A DNA stretch of 33,192 bases from NCBI GenBank assembly GCA_029936965.1, contig JAPYRG010000019.1:6168-39359 (forward strand). Reading direction: 5' to 3'. Made by a program: the position numbers and the translations under genes. Below the pieces are notes generated by a model, which worked only from the letters and a program-made list of their open reading frames with translations, made no database searches and had not been told where the DNA came from. The first letter of the stretch is position 1, and each line of letters opens with the position of its first letter. This document shows positions 1 to 7,259 of the stretch, piece after piece. Origin of the DNA: Fidelibacterota bacterium (GTDB lineage Bacteria; Fidelibacterota; Marinisomatia; Marinisomatales; TCS55).

Positions 1-261
1 AAGAGATTGGCTCCACCTGGATTAAATATGAAAAAGAAATTAAAAGATAGAATTCCTTTGAAACGATTTGGAGAACATTCAGAGTTAGCCAATCTTGCTA
101 CTTACTTAATTAGCGATCATTCAGGGTATATCAATGGAGAGGTAGTTACGATAGATGGAGGAGAATGGTTAAAAGGAGCAGGGCAATTTAATGATTTAGA
201 AAAACTACCTAAAACTTTATGGAAAACGATGCAAGCATTGCGAAAACAATCAAAAAAGTAA
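1..261 (+). CDS. SDR-family oxidoreductase, C-terminal fragment (gene starts outside the window)
   Basis: This is the C-terminal end of a short-chain dehydrogenase/reductase; the open frame runs off the left edge, so the Rossmann nucleotide motif and catalytic Tyr/Lys are not in view. What is visible is the typical SDR ending: a 'PLKRFGEHSELANLATYL' helix, then 'SGYINGEVVTIDGGEWL', the conserved strand that closes the cofactor site. The tail after DGGEWLKGAGQFN resembles bacterial 2,4-dienoyl-CoA reductase-like SDRs, which would reduce unsaturated acyl-CoAs in fatty-acid beta-oxidation. That substrate is inferred from the tail alone. The first in-frame start-like codon (TTG at 7) is internal and not a real start. 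The stop codon (259-261) directly abuts the stop of the convergent ROK gene, with no spacer and no obvious terminator between them. Confidence 0.75.
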   Translation, partial: KRLAPPGLNMKKKLKDRIPLKRFGEHSELANLATYLISDHSGYINGEVVTIDGGEWLKGAGQFNDLEKLPKTLWKTMQALRKQSKK

Positions 262-1143
262 TTAATTAAGTAACGCCGCCCCAAACACACCAGCTGAATC
301 ACCCAATTTATTTGATACTATTGGAGTATCATTTTTATTACTAAATATATTTTTTTGTACAGATAATATACCATCGCTATAAAGAAAATCAATGTTTGAA
401 AGCCCGCCTCCTAATACAATGACATCTGGATCAATTATATTTATTACATTTGAAAGAGCAATCCCAAAGTTTGAAAGAAACTCATTTTTCCATTTAGTAT
501 AATAGTTATTTGGACGATTATTATATAATTCAATAATTTTTTTTAATGGTAAAAATTCATCTGAATTTTTCTCCCATTCTTTTTCTAAAGATGGGCCACT
601 TAAATATGTTTCTACACATCCTTTTTTATTACAATAACATTCCCTACCATTTGGGTATAACACTTGATGTCCCCACTCACCAGCAATAAATAATCTTCCA
701 TGATGGATTTTACGATTTAATACTAAACCGCCTCCGACTCCTGTCCCCATTATTACTCCAAAAACAATCTCATAATTTTTTCCAGATCCCAATAATGCTT
801 CGGCCATAGCGAAACAATTAGCATCATTATCTATAGCAATAGAACATTTTAATTCACTTTCAAGGTCTTCTTTAATTGGTTTTCCAATTAAACAAACTGT
901 ATTACTATTTTTTAAAATACCTGTTTCTATGTCTAAAGCACCTGGTGTACATACACCTATTTGACAGTCTTTAACAGATATTGATTTAATATTATTAATT
1001 AATTTTACAATTCTATGGATAATAGATTCATAACCTTCTTCTTGTTTCGTATGAATACGTATGCGTTCAATAATTTTATTATCTGATGATAATAAAATTC
1101 CTTCAATCTTTGTTCCACCTAGATCTACACCAATACGATTCAT
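262..1143 (-). CDS. ROK-family sugar kinase
   Basis: ATP-dependent sugar kinase of the ROK family (glucokinase, fructokinase or N-acetylhexosamine kinase type), cytoplasmic. The protein has 293 residues, the usual length for a single-domain ROK kinase. Visible motifs are the N-terminal phosphate-binding DLGGTKIEG (residues 7-15), the catalytic Asp of the 'DNDAN' motif (Asp107), the GEWGH segment (155-159), and the ROK zinc site H159, C169, C171, C176 with the canonical spacing. A second glycine-rich loop (VLGGGLSN) lies near the C-terminus. It has no helix-turn-helix extension, so it is a kinase rather than a ROK repressor. The start is five bases downstream of the Nudix gene stop, so the two are probably cotranscribed. 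The exact sugar cannot be told from the sequence. Confidence 0.9.
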   Translation of the reverse strand: MNRIGVDLGGTKIEGILLSSDNKIIERIRIHTKQEEGYESIIHRIVKLINNIKSISVKDCQIGVCTPGALDIETGILKNSNTVCLIGKPIKEDLESELKCSIAIDNDANCFAMAEALLGSGKNYEIVFGVIMGTGVGGGLVLNRKIHHGRLFIAGEWGHQVLYPNGRECYCNKKGCVETYLSGPSLEKEWEKNSDEFLPLKKIIELYNNRPNNYYTKWKNEFLSNFGIALSNVINIIDPDVIVLGGGLSNIDFLYSDGILSVQKNIFSNKNDTPIVSNKLGDSAGVFGAALLN

Positions 1144-1148
1144 AATTA

Positions 1149-1778
1149 TTACTGTTTAATCAAATGTATAATATCTTTGAATTCAGATAATACCATTGAT
1201 GTTGCTCCCCACACTTGATGATTATTTAAACTAAAATATGGGATATTTAAGTTTTTACCTTTTATTTGACGATATGTAATTAATTTATCATTATTAATTA
1301 AATCAAGGATATTCACAGAAAATATGGCAGCTACTTCCGTTGAATCTAACTTAATTAAAGGCCTTTTTGATATAAATCCAATAAATGGTGTCATCATAAA
1401 CCCTGTAACTGGTATAAATAAAGGCGTTATGTTGCCAAGTATTGATATTTCATTTTTATTTATACCAATTTCTTCTTCAGTCTCTCTCAAAGCTGTTTCT
1501 AATAGTGTTTCACCTTTTTCTTTTGAACCGCCTGGCAAAGAAATTTGACCTTTATGGTATTTCAAGCTTTCTGTTCTTTTTGTTAAGTAAAAGTATATTT
1601 TACTATTATTAGGATATAATAATAAAAGTACAGCCGCAGGTTTAGCTTCATTTTTTGAATAAGGGAATTTTATTTTTTCACTATAATTAACTTTCATCTT
1701 TTTATGAGAATCTTTGCCAGGAAGATTAGTATTGATTCTTTTTTTTAGATGGAAAATAAACTTTTCAAATTCCACCAT
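1149..1778 (-). CDS. Nudix hydrolase, CoA pyrophosphatase (NudL/YeaB) type
   Basis: Cytoplasmic Nudix hydrolase predicted to cleave coenzyme A or acyl-CoA into 4'-phosphopantetheine and 3',5'-ADP. The 209-residue protein has a complete Nudix box beginning at Gly84: G84, x5, E90, x7, R98-E99, then the metal-binding E101-E102-E103 and G105. Just before it sits the CoA-pyrophosphatase signature of the NudL subfamily, 'YLTKRTESLKYHKG' leading into 'SLPGG' (about 64-84). That signature separates it from mutT and ADP-ribose types. It lies between the M14 peptidase gene (47-base gap upstream) and the ROK kinase gene (5-base gap downstream) on the same strand, consistent with one minus-strand transcript. 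No functional link between the three is obvious. Confidence 0.9.
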   Translation of the reverse strand: MVEFEKFIFHLKKRINTNLPGKDSHKKMKVNYSEKIKFPYSKNEAKPAAVLLLLYPNNSKIYFYLTKRTESLKYHKGQISLPGGSKEKGETLLETALRETEEEIGINKNEISILGNITPLFIPVTGFMMTPFIGFISKRPLIKLDSTEVAAIFSVNILDLINNDKLITYRQIKGKNLNIPYFSLNNHQVWGATSMVLSEFKDIIHLIKQ

Positions 1779-1825
1779 TAATAATAATCACTTAATTATT
1801 TTTATTTTATATAAAAGAAACTAAT

Positions 1826-4624
1826 TTACCAATTTACAGAAGGACTCGTCCCCATTCCAGGTCCAAGATATATTGCATTTAAGAGCACTCGTTCACTTGC
1901 TTTAAAATATCCACGGAAATGGGGTTCAGTAGCAAAAAGAATTACTTGTCCTTTTCCATGCCTTTCTTGAGTAACCCATGCAGATTCTGCAATACGTGAT
2001 TTTGCTTCAGGCCATAATAAACCACCCAATCTAATATTTTGTTCATCAGCTAGTCGACCCGCAACATTAACAGGTTTTTTTGCCATGAAAACATTTCCAG
2101 TGTTATATAGAACTGGAATAAAATTTCTACAGCCCACGGAAAGCCAATGTTCTTCATCCATATTCACTTTTAAAATAGCACCTTGCGGACGAAATTTTCT
2201 TCCTAATTGATCCAGTTCTTTAATTTTATCAATATTTTTATCGATTTCTTTAACTTCTTGAGTATCATAAATATCGCCACCTTCCCACAGCGCAACGCTA
2301 TCGATAGACAAGTTTTTAGCCTCTTCTAAAATAGATAGATCATTAGCATAGATATCAAGTTTATCTAAAGATTGACGTCTAAGTCTAACAGAACTAATGC
2401 TTACTGATGAATCAGATAAAAATGCAGCACTATTACTATAACTAATTAGAGTTCCACCATCATTTATCCAATTTTTTAATTTTTTAATGCCATTATCTCC
2501 AAGTGTTTTTTTCATCCTACCTCCATTGGGAAGAATAAGAACATTATATTTACTAAGATCCTGCCATGCTAAACTCATTGCATTAATTAATGATGCTCTA
2601 CTTTTCATTTTATAATCTATTAAGTGCCATGTAGCGCCAAAACTATAAGTACTGGTTGGCGGACCAGAAACTATTGCGATCCTGGGCTCAATTAACATGG
2701 TAAAATTACTACTTCCTAGATCTGGACCTTCAGTTGCTAGCGCTGTATTAATCGCAAAAATATTAATTCCATATTCTGAAGCCAGTTCTTTTAATAAACT
2801 AATTTTCATTTTTTTATTAGAATTATTTCTAATAACTATACTTCCATTTGAAAAATATTCTCCTTCAACACTAAAATCCTCTTCAGCGCACCAAACTTTA
2901 ATTTTATTTTCTAATAATCTTCCTAGTAAATGATAAAATTGATCATCATCACTTTTTATTGCCCATCCATATTTTGGATTCTTTCCTATAACCTTCCCTT
3001 TATTAGAAATAGCTCGAAACGGTTCTAAGGATATTTTTGGCATGACTTCCGTATAATAACTATCAGTTCCATAAGCATGAGAAAGAGACCATGCTGTAAC
3101 ATCATATAGTGTCGAACCCTGGTTTTTCAAAAGTTTCTTTCGTTCTTTTTCCATACTTTTTGTATCTAAACGTATATCAAATGATAAGATATTTTTTATT
3201 AGAGTATTCAACGGCTGATCTAAAGGAATAATTAATGATCCAGCAGGAATATTTTTCCTTGTGATGGTTTTACCACTACTGTTAATTGCTTTAGGTAATT
3301 TGAGATCATTTTTATTAGTATAAACTTCAATTGTTTGACGTTTAATTGTTTCCCCAAGTTCATTTAATCTGCTCTTATTTAAATCAGATGAAAAAATGAA
3401 TGCTTTGCCTGAATTTTTGGTTGAGACAGCTTTTTTTCTATTATTATAGTAATCGCTAAGTAGCTCTTCCTTTTGGTTAGAAATTGTTTGAAGGTTTGCC
3501 ATAGAACTAATGAATTGATGATGAACAGTTTCTCTATATGTTGTAATTGTACCATCTTCTTTTTTTACGATAGAACCATCTGCTCCAGATTGTTCATATA
3601 AAATACCTACTAACCCAATATAAATACCCCATGAACTTCCATATCCTGGATATACTTCTTCATTCCAATCACCAGTATAATAACTCCATCCATATTCATC
3701 AAATGCCGCAGCTTGATCTTTTGCAATTTTATCCCACCATGTAAATATAGTTTTTGGCATGTATGGATTAAATGGCGCTCTGGGTGGATTAAATAAGTAT
3801 GTATCCATAGCACCCATTTCATGAGAATCAACAAGTAATTGGGGGTTCCAATCTAAGATGGAAGATACTTTTCCTTTTGTTTCAGGGTGTACAGTAGCAA
3901 ACCAATCACGATTAAGGTCAAATAAATAATGATTACCTCTCCCATAAGGCCAAAGACCCGAATGATCTAAGCTGTTTACATCTGAATTCACAACTTCTCC
4001 TCTCCATTGCAATAATTGCTGAAGATATCGTTCGCGGCCGTCAGGATTTTCTGTCGGATCAATACTAATTACTAGTTCCTTAAGAATTTTTTTAGTGGTT
4101 GTGTCCGTTCCTGCTGCCAGTTGGTATGCTAATTGTACTGCAGCATCAGTACTTGATATTTCATCTCCATGAATACCATATGTCATCCATGCAATTGCCG
4201 GCGTGTTTTTAATAATATTTTCAGTTGATTTAGATTTTTTTATTTTTCTGGGATCAGCTAATAATGAAATAGATTTTTTTATATTTTCAATATTAGCCAT
4301 ATTTTTTTTACTAGATATCATAAGATATACCAAAGGTTTTCCTTCATAGGTATAACCATACTCTGAAAGATTTATATTATCTAATAGTTTATCTAAATAA
4401 TTAAAGTAATCAAGTACTTCATAATGATGAACAGGTCTAGAACCAAGAGTGAAACCTAAAAATTCATCAGGTGGTTGAACATTGGGGTGATAGCTATCTG
4501 CCTTGAAAAACGGAACATTATAATTGCCCACCCCATGAGCAGATTCATCTTCATAAGATTGAGCAATAGATAAAGATAAAATCATTATAGAAATAAGAAA
4601 TAATTTTTTTGGAACTAATAACAT
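1826..4624 (-). CDS. Secreted M14-family zinc metallocarboxypeptidase with C-terminal amidotransferase-like domain
   Basis: Exported zinc peptidase of 932 residues. A signal peptide (about 1-21, cleavage after SIA) is followed by Gln22. The M14 domain keeps its key residues: zinc ligands H152 and E155 in 'GIHGDE', H268 in 'DSHEMG', the substrate-binding N238-R239 pair, and the catalytic glutamate E344 in 'YEQSGADG'. The second half (roughly 640-760) resembles the class-I glutamine-amidotransferase-like domain found fused to this large M14 subfamily; I see no clear catalytic Cys there, so it is probably structural or ligand-binding. The start was chosen as ATG at 4624: a GAGGAGG sequence lies five bases upstream of it, while the in-frame GTG at 4627 is only two bases away. 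It likely digests peptides in the periplasm or outside the cell; the substrate is unknown. Confidence 0.88.
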   Translation of the reverse strand: MLLVPKKLFLISIMILSLSIAQSYEDESAHGVGNYNVPFFKADSYHPNVQPPDEFLGFTLGSRPVHHYEVLDYFNYLDKLLDNINLSEYGYTYEGKPLVYLMISSKKNMANIENIKKSISLLADPRKIKKSKSTENIIKNTPAIAWMTYGIHGDEISSTDAAVQLAYQLAAGTDTTTKKILKELVISIDPTENPDGRERYLQQLLQWRGEVVNSDVNSLDHSGLWPYGRGNHYLFDLNRDWFATVHPETKGKVSSILDWNPQLLVDSHEMGAMDTYLFNPPRAPFNPYMPKTIFTWWDKIAKDQAAAFDEYGWSYYTGDWNEEVYPGYGSSWGIYIGLVGILYEQSGADGSIVKKEDGTITTYRETVHHQFISSMANLQTISNQKEELLSDYYNNRKKAVSTKNSGKAFIFSSDLNKSRLNELGETIKRQTIEVYTNKNDLKLPKAINSSGKTITRKNIPAGSLIIPLDQPLNTLIKNILSFDIRLDTKSMEKERKKLLKNQGSTLYDVTAWSLSHAYGTDSYYTEVMPKISLEPFRAISNKGKVIGKNPKYGWAIKSDDDQFYHLLGRLLENKIKVWCAEEDFSVEGEYFSNGSIVIRNNSNKKMKISLLKELASEYGINIFAINTALATEGPDLGSSNFTMLIEPRIAIVSGPPTSTYSFGATWHLIDYKMKSRASLINAMSLAWQDLSKYNVLILPNGGRMKKTLGDNGIKKLKNWINDGGTLISYSNSAAFLSDSSVSISSVRLRRQSLDKLDIYANDLSILEEAKNLSIDSVALWEGGDIYDTQEVKEIDKNIDKIKELDQLGRKFRPQGAILKVNMDEEHWLSVGCRNFIPVLYNTGNVFMAKKPVNVAGRLADEQNIRLGGLLWPEAKSRIAESAWVTQERHGKGQVILFATEPHFRGYFKASERVLLNAIYLGPGMGTSPSVNW

Positions 4625-4701
4625 CACATCCTCCTCAATTATTATTTGGAAGTTGTTATGCTATTCTAAATTTTAAAAGGAAATTGTTATTCTCACTATT
4701 A

Positions 4702-4711
4702 GATCAAGATC
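4702..4711. promoter_or_regulatory. GATC-N2-GATC core, possible weak CRP-like half-site pair
   Basis: A GATC-AA-GATC core lies upstream of the M14 peptidase start. It has the same core spacing as the much better palindrome at 6215-6236, but the flanks are poor (about 14 of 22 positions match the E. coli CRP consensus). It could be chance in AT-rich DNA; reported only because of the second, stronger site nearby. Confidence 0.15.
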
Positions 4712-4755
4712 AGCATTTTTTAGCTTTGCTAATTATTAATTAAGTTATTTAATAT

Positions 4756-5478
4756 TTATAATTGTAAAGAGAAACCTAAGGAAATATAGGTGTCTTCCTT
4801 ATTATATCCAGCAGGAGGATTACTATTTTGGTTGTAATTATATTGTATACTTAATGAAACGCCAGGTATAACTGTATCTACATATATTGAAAGAATATTT
4901 TCAATTAAATATGAATCAAATTTATATGTAGGTTTGTAGAAAAATTGTTCTTCTATCTCAACGCCCTCTATAGGATATAGTTTTTGTTTTGGCCTAAATG
5001 AATGTCTGAAAAATGAATTTTCTTTATATCCAGTATATTTTTCAATTTCCCATAATCCAGCATAGCTAATGGAGAAACCTTTCCCTAAACGCATTTTTCC
5101 ACCTACCCCAGGGTTAATCCGATAATCCAAAGCTGTTGTGGAATCAAATGTCCACTGAAAGATTAAAAAAGGTGAAAATTTTTGATTTGCATTAAGATCT
5201 GTTTTTAAAACCAAGTTTGCATTATTAGTATATAAATACCCATCATAGACTGATTTGCTATTGCTTAAGTAAATAGAAAATTCAGTATCAGGAAGGTTGA
5301 TTGACCCTTTGTTTATATCTCCAATAATTGAATAAAACCACGATACATCATAATATGCATAATTATAGTTACCACCATAGTTATAATATGATGCACTAAC
5401 TTGATTTGTCACCTCAGAAGAATACACCGTTGAACAAATAAGTATATATATTGATATATTTTTAATTTTTCCCCACAT
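4756..5478 (-). CDS. Outer-membrane beta-barrel protein, DUF481-like
   Basis: Predicted exported beta-barrel of 240 residues. An N-terminal hydrophobic segment ends near 'STVYSS', a plausible signal peptide. The rest is made of alternating hydrophobic and polar strands rich in Tyr and Asn, ending in 'DTYISLGFSLQL', a typical last strand of an outer-membrane barrel. The penultimate 'SIQYNYNQNSNPPAGY' strand and its turn resemble the DUF481 (YdiY-like) family, which has no established molecular function. Unlike most exported proteins in this window, the residue after the likely cleavage site is not Gln. No good Shine-Dalgarno is visible before the ATG. The strong terminator at 5523-5559 lies upstream, so the gene probably has its own promoter. 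Confidence 0.6.
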   Translation of the reverse strand: MWGKIKNISIYILICSTVYSSEVTNQVSASYYNYGGNYNYAYYDVSWFYSIIGDINKGSINLPDTEFSIYLSNSKSVYDGYLYTNNANLVLKTDLNANQKFSPFLIFQWTFDSTTALDYRINPGVGGKMRLGKGFSISYAGLWEIEKYTGYKENSFFRHSFRPKQKLYPIEGVEIEEQFFYKPTYKFDSYLIENILSIYVDTVIPGVSLSIQYNYNQNSNPPAGYNKEDTYISLGFSLQL

Positions 5479-5522
5479 GTTATTTAAACAGTAGAATGTA
5501 TTAATAAAGAAATATAAAATAA

Positions 5523-5559
5523 AAAAAAACAGGGTAAAAAGTATTTACCCTGTTTTTTT
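5523..5559 (-). terminator. Rho-independent terminator, perfect 16-bp stem
   Basis: A perfect inverted repeat has arms at 5523-5538 and 5544-5559, with a 5-base loop. The arms contain CAGGGTAAA / TTTACCCTG and are flanked by A-runs and T-runs, so it can work on both strands. It sits 31 bases past the stop of the minus-strand Ser/Lys/Gly-rich protein gene, whose transcript it should end. Confidence 0.85.
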
Positions 5560-5589
5560 GATAAGCAATTATAAAAATATTAAATCAAA

Positions 5590-6066
5590 TTATGGCTTAT
5601 CCCTTGAATCTGTTTCACCAGGATCACTTTTATCTCCGGATTCTTTAGAATCCCCAGCATTTGATTGTGATCCACTTGGTCTAGCTGATCCTGCGGCAGA
5701 AGATCCAGAAGCTTTAGAAGATTTTTTAGAAGATCTACTGAATAGTCTTCCAAGCAAACCTTTTTTGGCTTTTTTACCTGCTTTTGGTGCAGGAGCGGTT
5801 GTGCCGCTCATTCTAGAGCTATTTCCAGAAGGAGTTGCTTTACCACCACCAGCGCCACCTTTTTTCGATGCACTACTACCAGACCCTGGTGCAGTATCAT
5901 CGTTTTTAAGCCTAGCTGCACTGCCATCAGGAGAACTTTTCTTTTGTTCTTTCTTTACTGAGACTTTTTCGTCATTAGAACCTTTTTTTATACCACTAGC
6001 ATCCTGAGCATATACGAAACTGAACAAGAGGCTCAAAACGAAGATTCGAGAAATGAAATTATTCAT
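5590..6066 (-). CDS. Small secreted low-complexity Ser/Lys/Gly-rich protein, function unknown
   Basis: Exported protein of 158 residues that I do not recognise. A clean signal peptide (1-20, ending FVYA) is followed by Gln21. The mature part has almost no hydrophobic residues. It is dominated by Ser, Lys, Gly, Ala, Asp and Pro, with a basic cluster around 'KKAKKGLLGRLFSRSSKK' in the middle and an acidic, Asp/Glu-rich C-terminus, so it is very likely disordered. The start was set at the ATG at 6066 because AAGGAGGG lies three bases upstream; the frame continues 18 codons further upstream, but that extension would put charged residues before the signal peptide. A strong terminator follows it, and a CRP-like palindrome lies about 150 bases upstream. 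An ORF on the opposite strand here is a shadow created by its codon bias. Confidence 0.7.
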   Translation of the reverse strand: MNNFISRIFVLSLLFSFVYAQDASGIKKGSNDEKVSVKKEQKKSSPDGSAARLKNDDTAPGSGSSASKKGGAGGGKATPSGNSSRMSGTTAPAPKAGKKAKKGLLGRLFSRSSKKSSKASGSSAAGSARPSGSQSNAGDSKESGDKSDPGETDSRDKP

Positions 6067-6214
6067 ATTCCCTCCTTTTATTATGTTTGTTATTCCCTTT
6101 CTTACGCAAATAATATACATTTAAATTAATTATTTACCCTTAATCACGAGGTTTATTTACCATTGTAAAAGCAAACATATTATCATTATTTTGAAAAGGC
6201 AATATATTAAAAAT

Positions 6215-6236
6215 AGATATGATCTAGATCACATTC
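6215..6236. promoter_or_regulatory. CRP/FNR-type operator-like palindrome
   Basis: A perfect 12-base palindrome, TGATCTAGATCA (6220-6231), lies in flanks that extend the resemblance to the E. coli CRP consensus to 19 of 22 positions (mismatches at 6216, 6219 and 6236). It falls in the intergenic region between kdsA (stop at 6246) and the minus-strand secreted-protein gene (start 6066), about 150 bases upstream of that start. It may bind a Crp/Fnr-family regulator of the host; no such regulator is encoded in this window. Confidence 0.45.
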
Positions 6237-6245
6237 TTAAAAAAT

Positions 6246-7061
6246 CTATAATACGGCTTGTTTTACTCTATTTAAACTTTTTAATAGTTGATCTAGTTTT
6301 TCTAATGGCCATTGACTAGCTGCATCTGATTTCGCATTATTTGGATCATCATGCACCTCCATAAATACGCCATTACAACCAGCAGCTACTGCAGCCTTAG
6401 CCAGAGTTGGAATAAGTTCTCTTGCACCACCAGTTGTTTTTCCTAGGCCCCCTGGGCGCTGAACGCTATGCGTTGCATCAAAAATTACTGGTACACCAAA
6501 ATCTTGCATAATAGGAATTGAAGTCATATCTGAAACCAGCCTATTATAACCAAATGAAGATCCTCGTTCAGTAAGTAATAATTTATCTCCATTGCCTTCA
6601 GCTACTTTTTCAATAATATTACTTACATCCCATGGGGCCATAAATTGACCTTTTTTTACATTAATTATTTTGCAGGTTTTTACTGCTGCATTTATTATAT
6701 CGCTTTGACGACAAAGGAAAGCAGGTATTTGAATTATATCAACAATTTCCCCTACAGTATTAGCTTGAGATGCACTATGGATATCTGTAGTTATTGGAAT
6801 ATTGAATGATTGTTTAACATCTGCTAATATTCGAAGACCCTTATCAATTCCAGGACCGCGGAAGGAAGAATGAGATGTGCGATTGCCCTTATCAAAAGAA
6901 GATTTGAAAATAAATGGCAAATTATTCTTATTTGTTATTTTCTTTATTCTTTCAGCCATATATAAAACATGATCTCTGCTTTCAATAACGCATGGACCAG
7001 CAATTATCGGAAGTTCTTCTCCGCCAAATTCTATACCATTAATTTGAAAAATATTTTTCAT
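6246..7061 (-). CDS. kdsA: 3-deoxy-D-manno-octulosonate 8-phosphate synthase, metal-dependent type
   Basis: Cytoplasmic enzyme that condenses phosphoenolpyruvate with arabinose 5-phosphate to KDO-8-phosphate, the precursor of the KDO sugar in LPS inner core. All 271 residues align with the family: 'IAGPCVIES', 'FKSSFDKGNRTS', 'RGPG', 'TTDIHS', 'IPAFLCRQSDI', 'NVKKGQFMAPWD', 'TERGSSFGYNRL', 'DATHSVQRPGG' and 'FMEVHDDPNNAKSDA'. The metal ligands of the Aquifex-type class are all present: Cys24, His198, Glu235 and Asp246. The metal-independent E. coli class has Asn at the first position. A slight deviation from the family is 'NRTSHSS' where 'NRSSIHS' is usual. Its presence implies a diderm with LPS. 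It stands alone; the 198-base region upstream is shared with the divergent lipoprotein gene and shows no clear promoter motif. Confidence 0.97.
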   Translation of the reverse strand: MKNIFQINGIEFGGEELPIIAGPCVIESRDHVLYMAERIKKITNKNNLPFIFKSSFDKGNRTSHSSFRGPGIDKGLRILADVKQSFNIPITTDIHSASQANTVGEIVDIIQIPAFLCRQSDIINAAVKTCKIINVKKGQFMAPWDVSNIIEKVAEGNGDKLLLTERGSSFGYNRLVSDMTSIPIMQDFGVPVIFDATHSVQRPGGLGKTTGGARELIPTLAKAAVAAGCNGVFMEVHDDPNNAKSDAASQWPLEKLDQLLKSLNRVKQAVL

Positions 7062-7259
7062 CGATGACTATTCACAATTATGTTACCAATCTGAAACTAA
7101 TTTAAAGTAGTATGAAATTGATTTTTTCTATCTTCACATCCAAACAAATTATTTTATGCTTTTTTATTTAACTATTTTTCCTGTATTCTATGGGTACTCT
7201 ACATACCGTTAATAAATGAACTTTTACCAGTTTTCAATCTATAGAAATAGTTAAAAATC

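Noticed and set aside
262-4624. A functional pathway linking the M14 peptidase, Nudix hydrolase and ROK kinase
   Set aside because: The genes are on one strand with short gaps, but their substrates (peptides, CoA, sugar) share no evident pathway; treated as possible cotranscription only.
4714-4736. Possible terminator after the DUF481-like gene (TTAGC-AAA-GCTAA on the minus strand)
   Set aside because: The stem has only five base pairs and is AT-rich; the A-run that follows is on the wrong side for a convincing U-tract in the minus-strand transcript.
5558-6007. 149-codon open frame on the plus strand opposite the Ser/Lys/Gly-rich gene
   Set aside because: It has no ribosome site and no signal or domain, and its Leu/Pro/Ser-rich composition is what the complement of Ser/Lys/Gly codons gives. 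The minus-strand gene has a signal peptide, a strong Shine-Dalgarno and a terminator.
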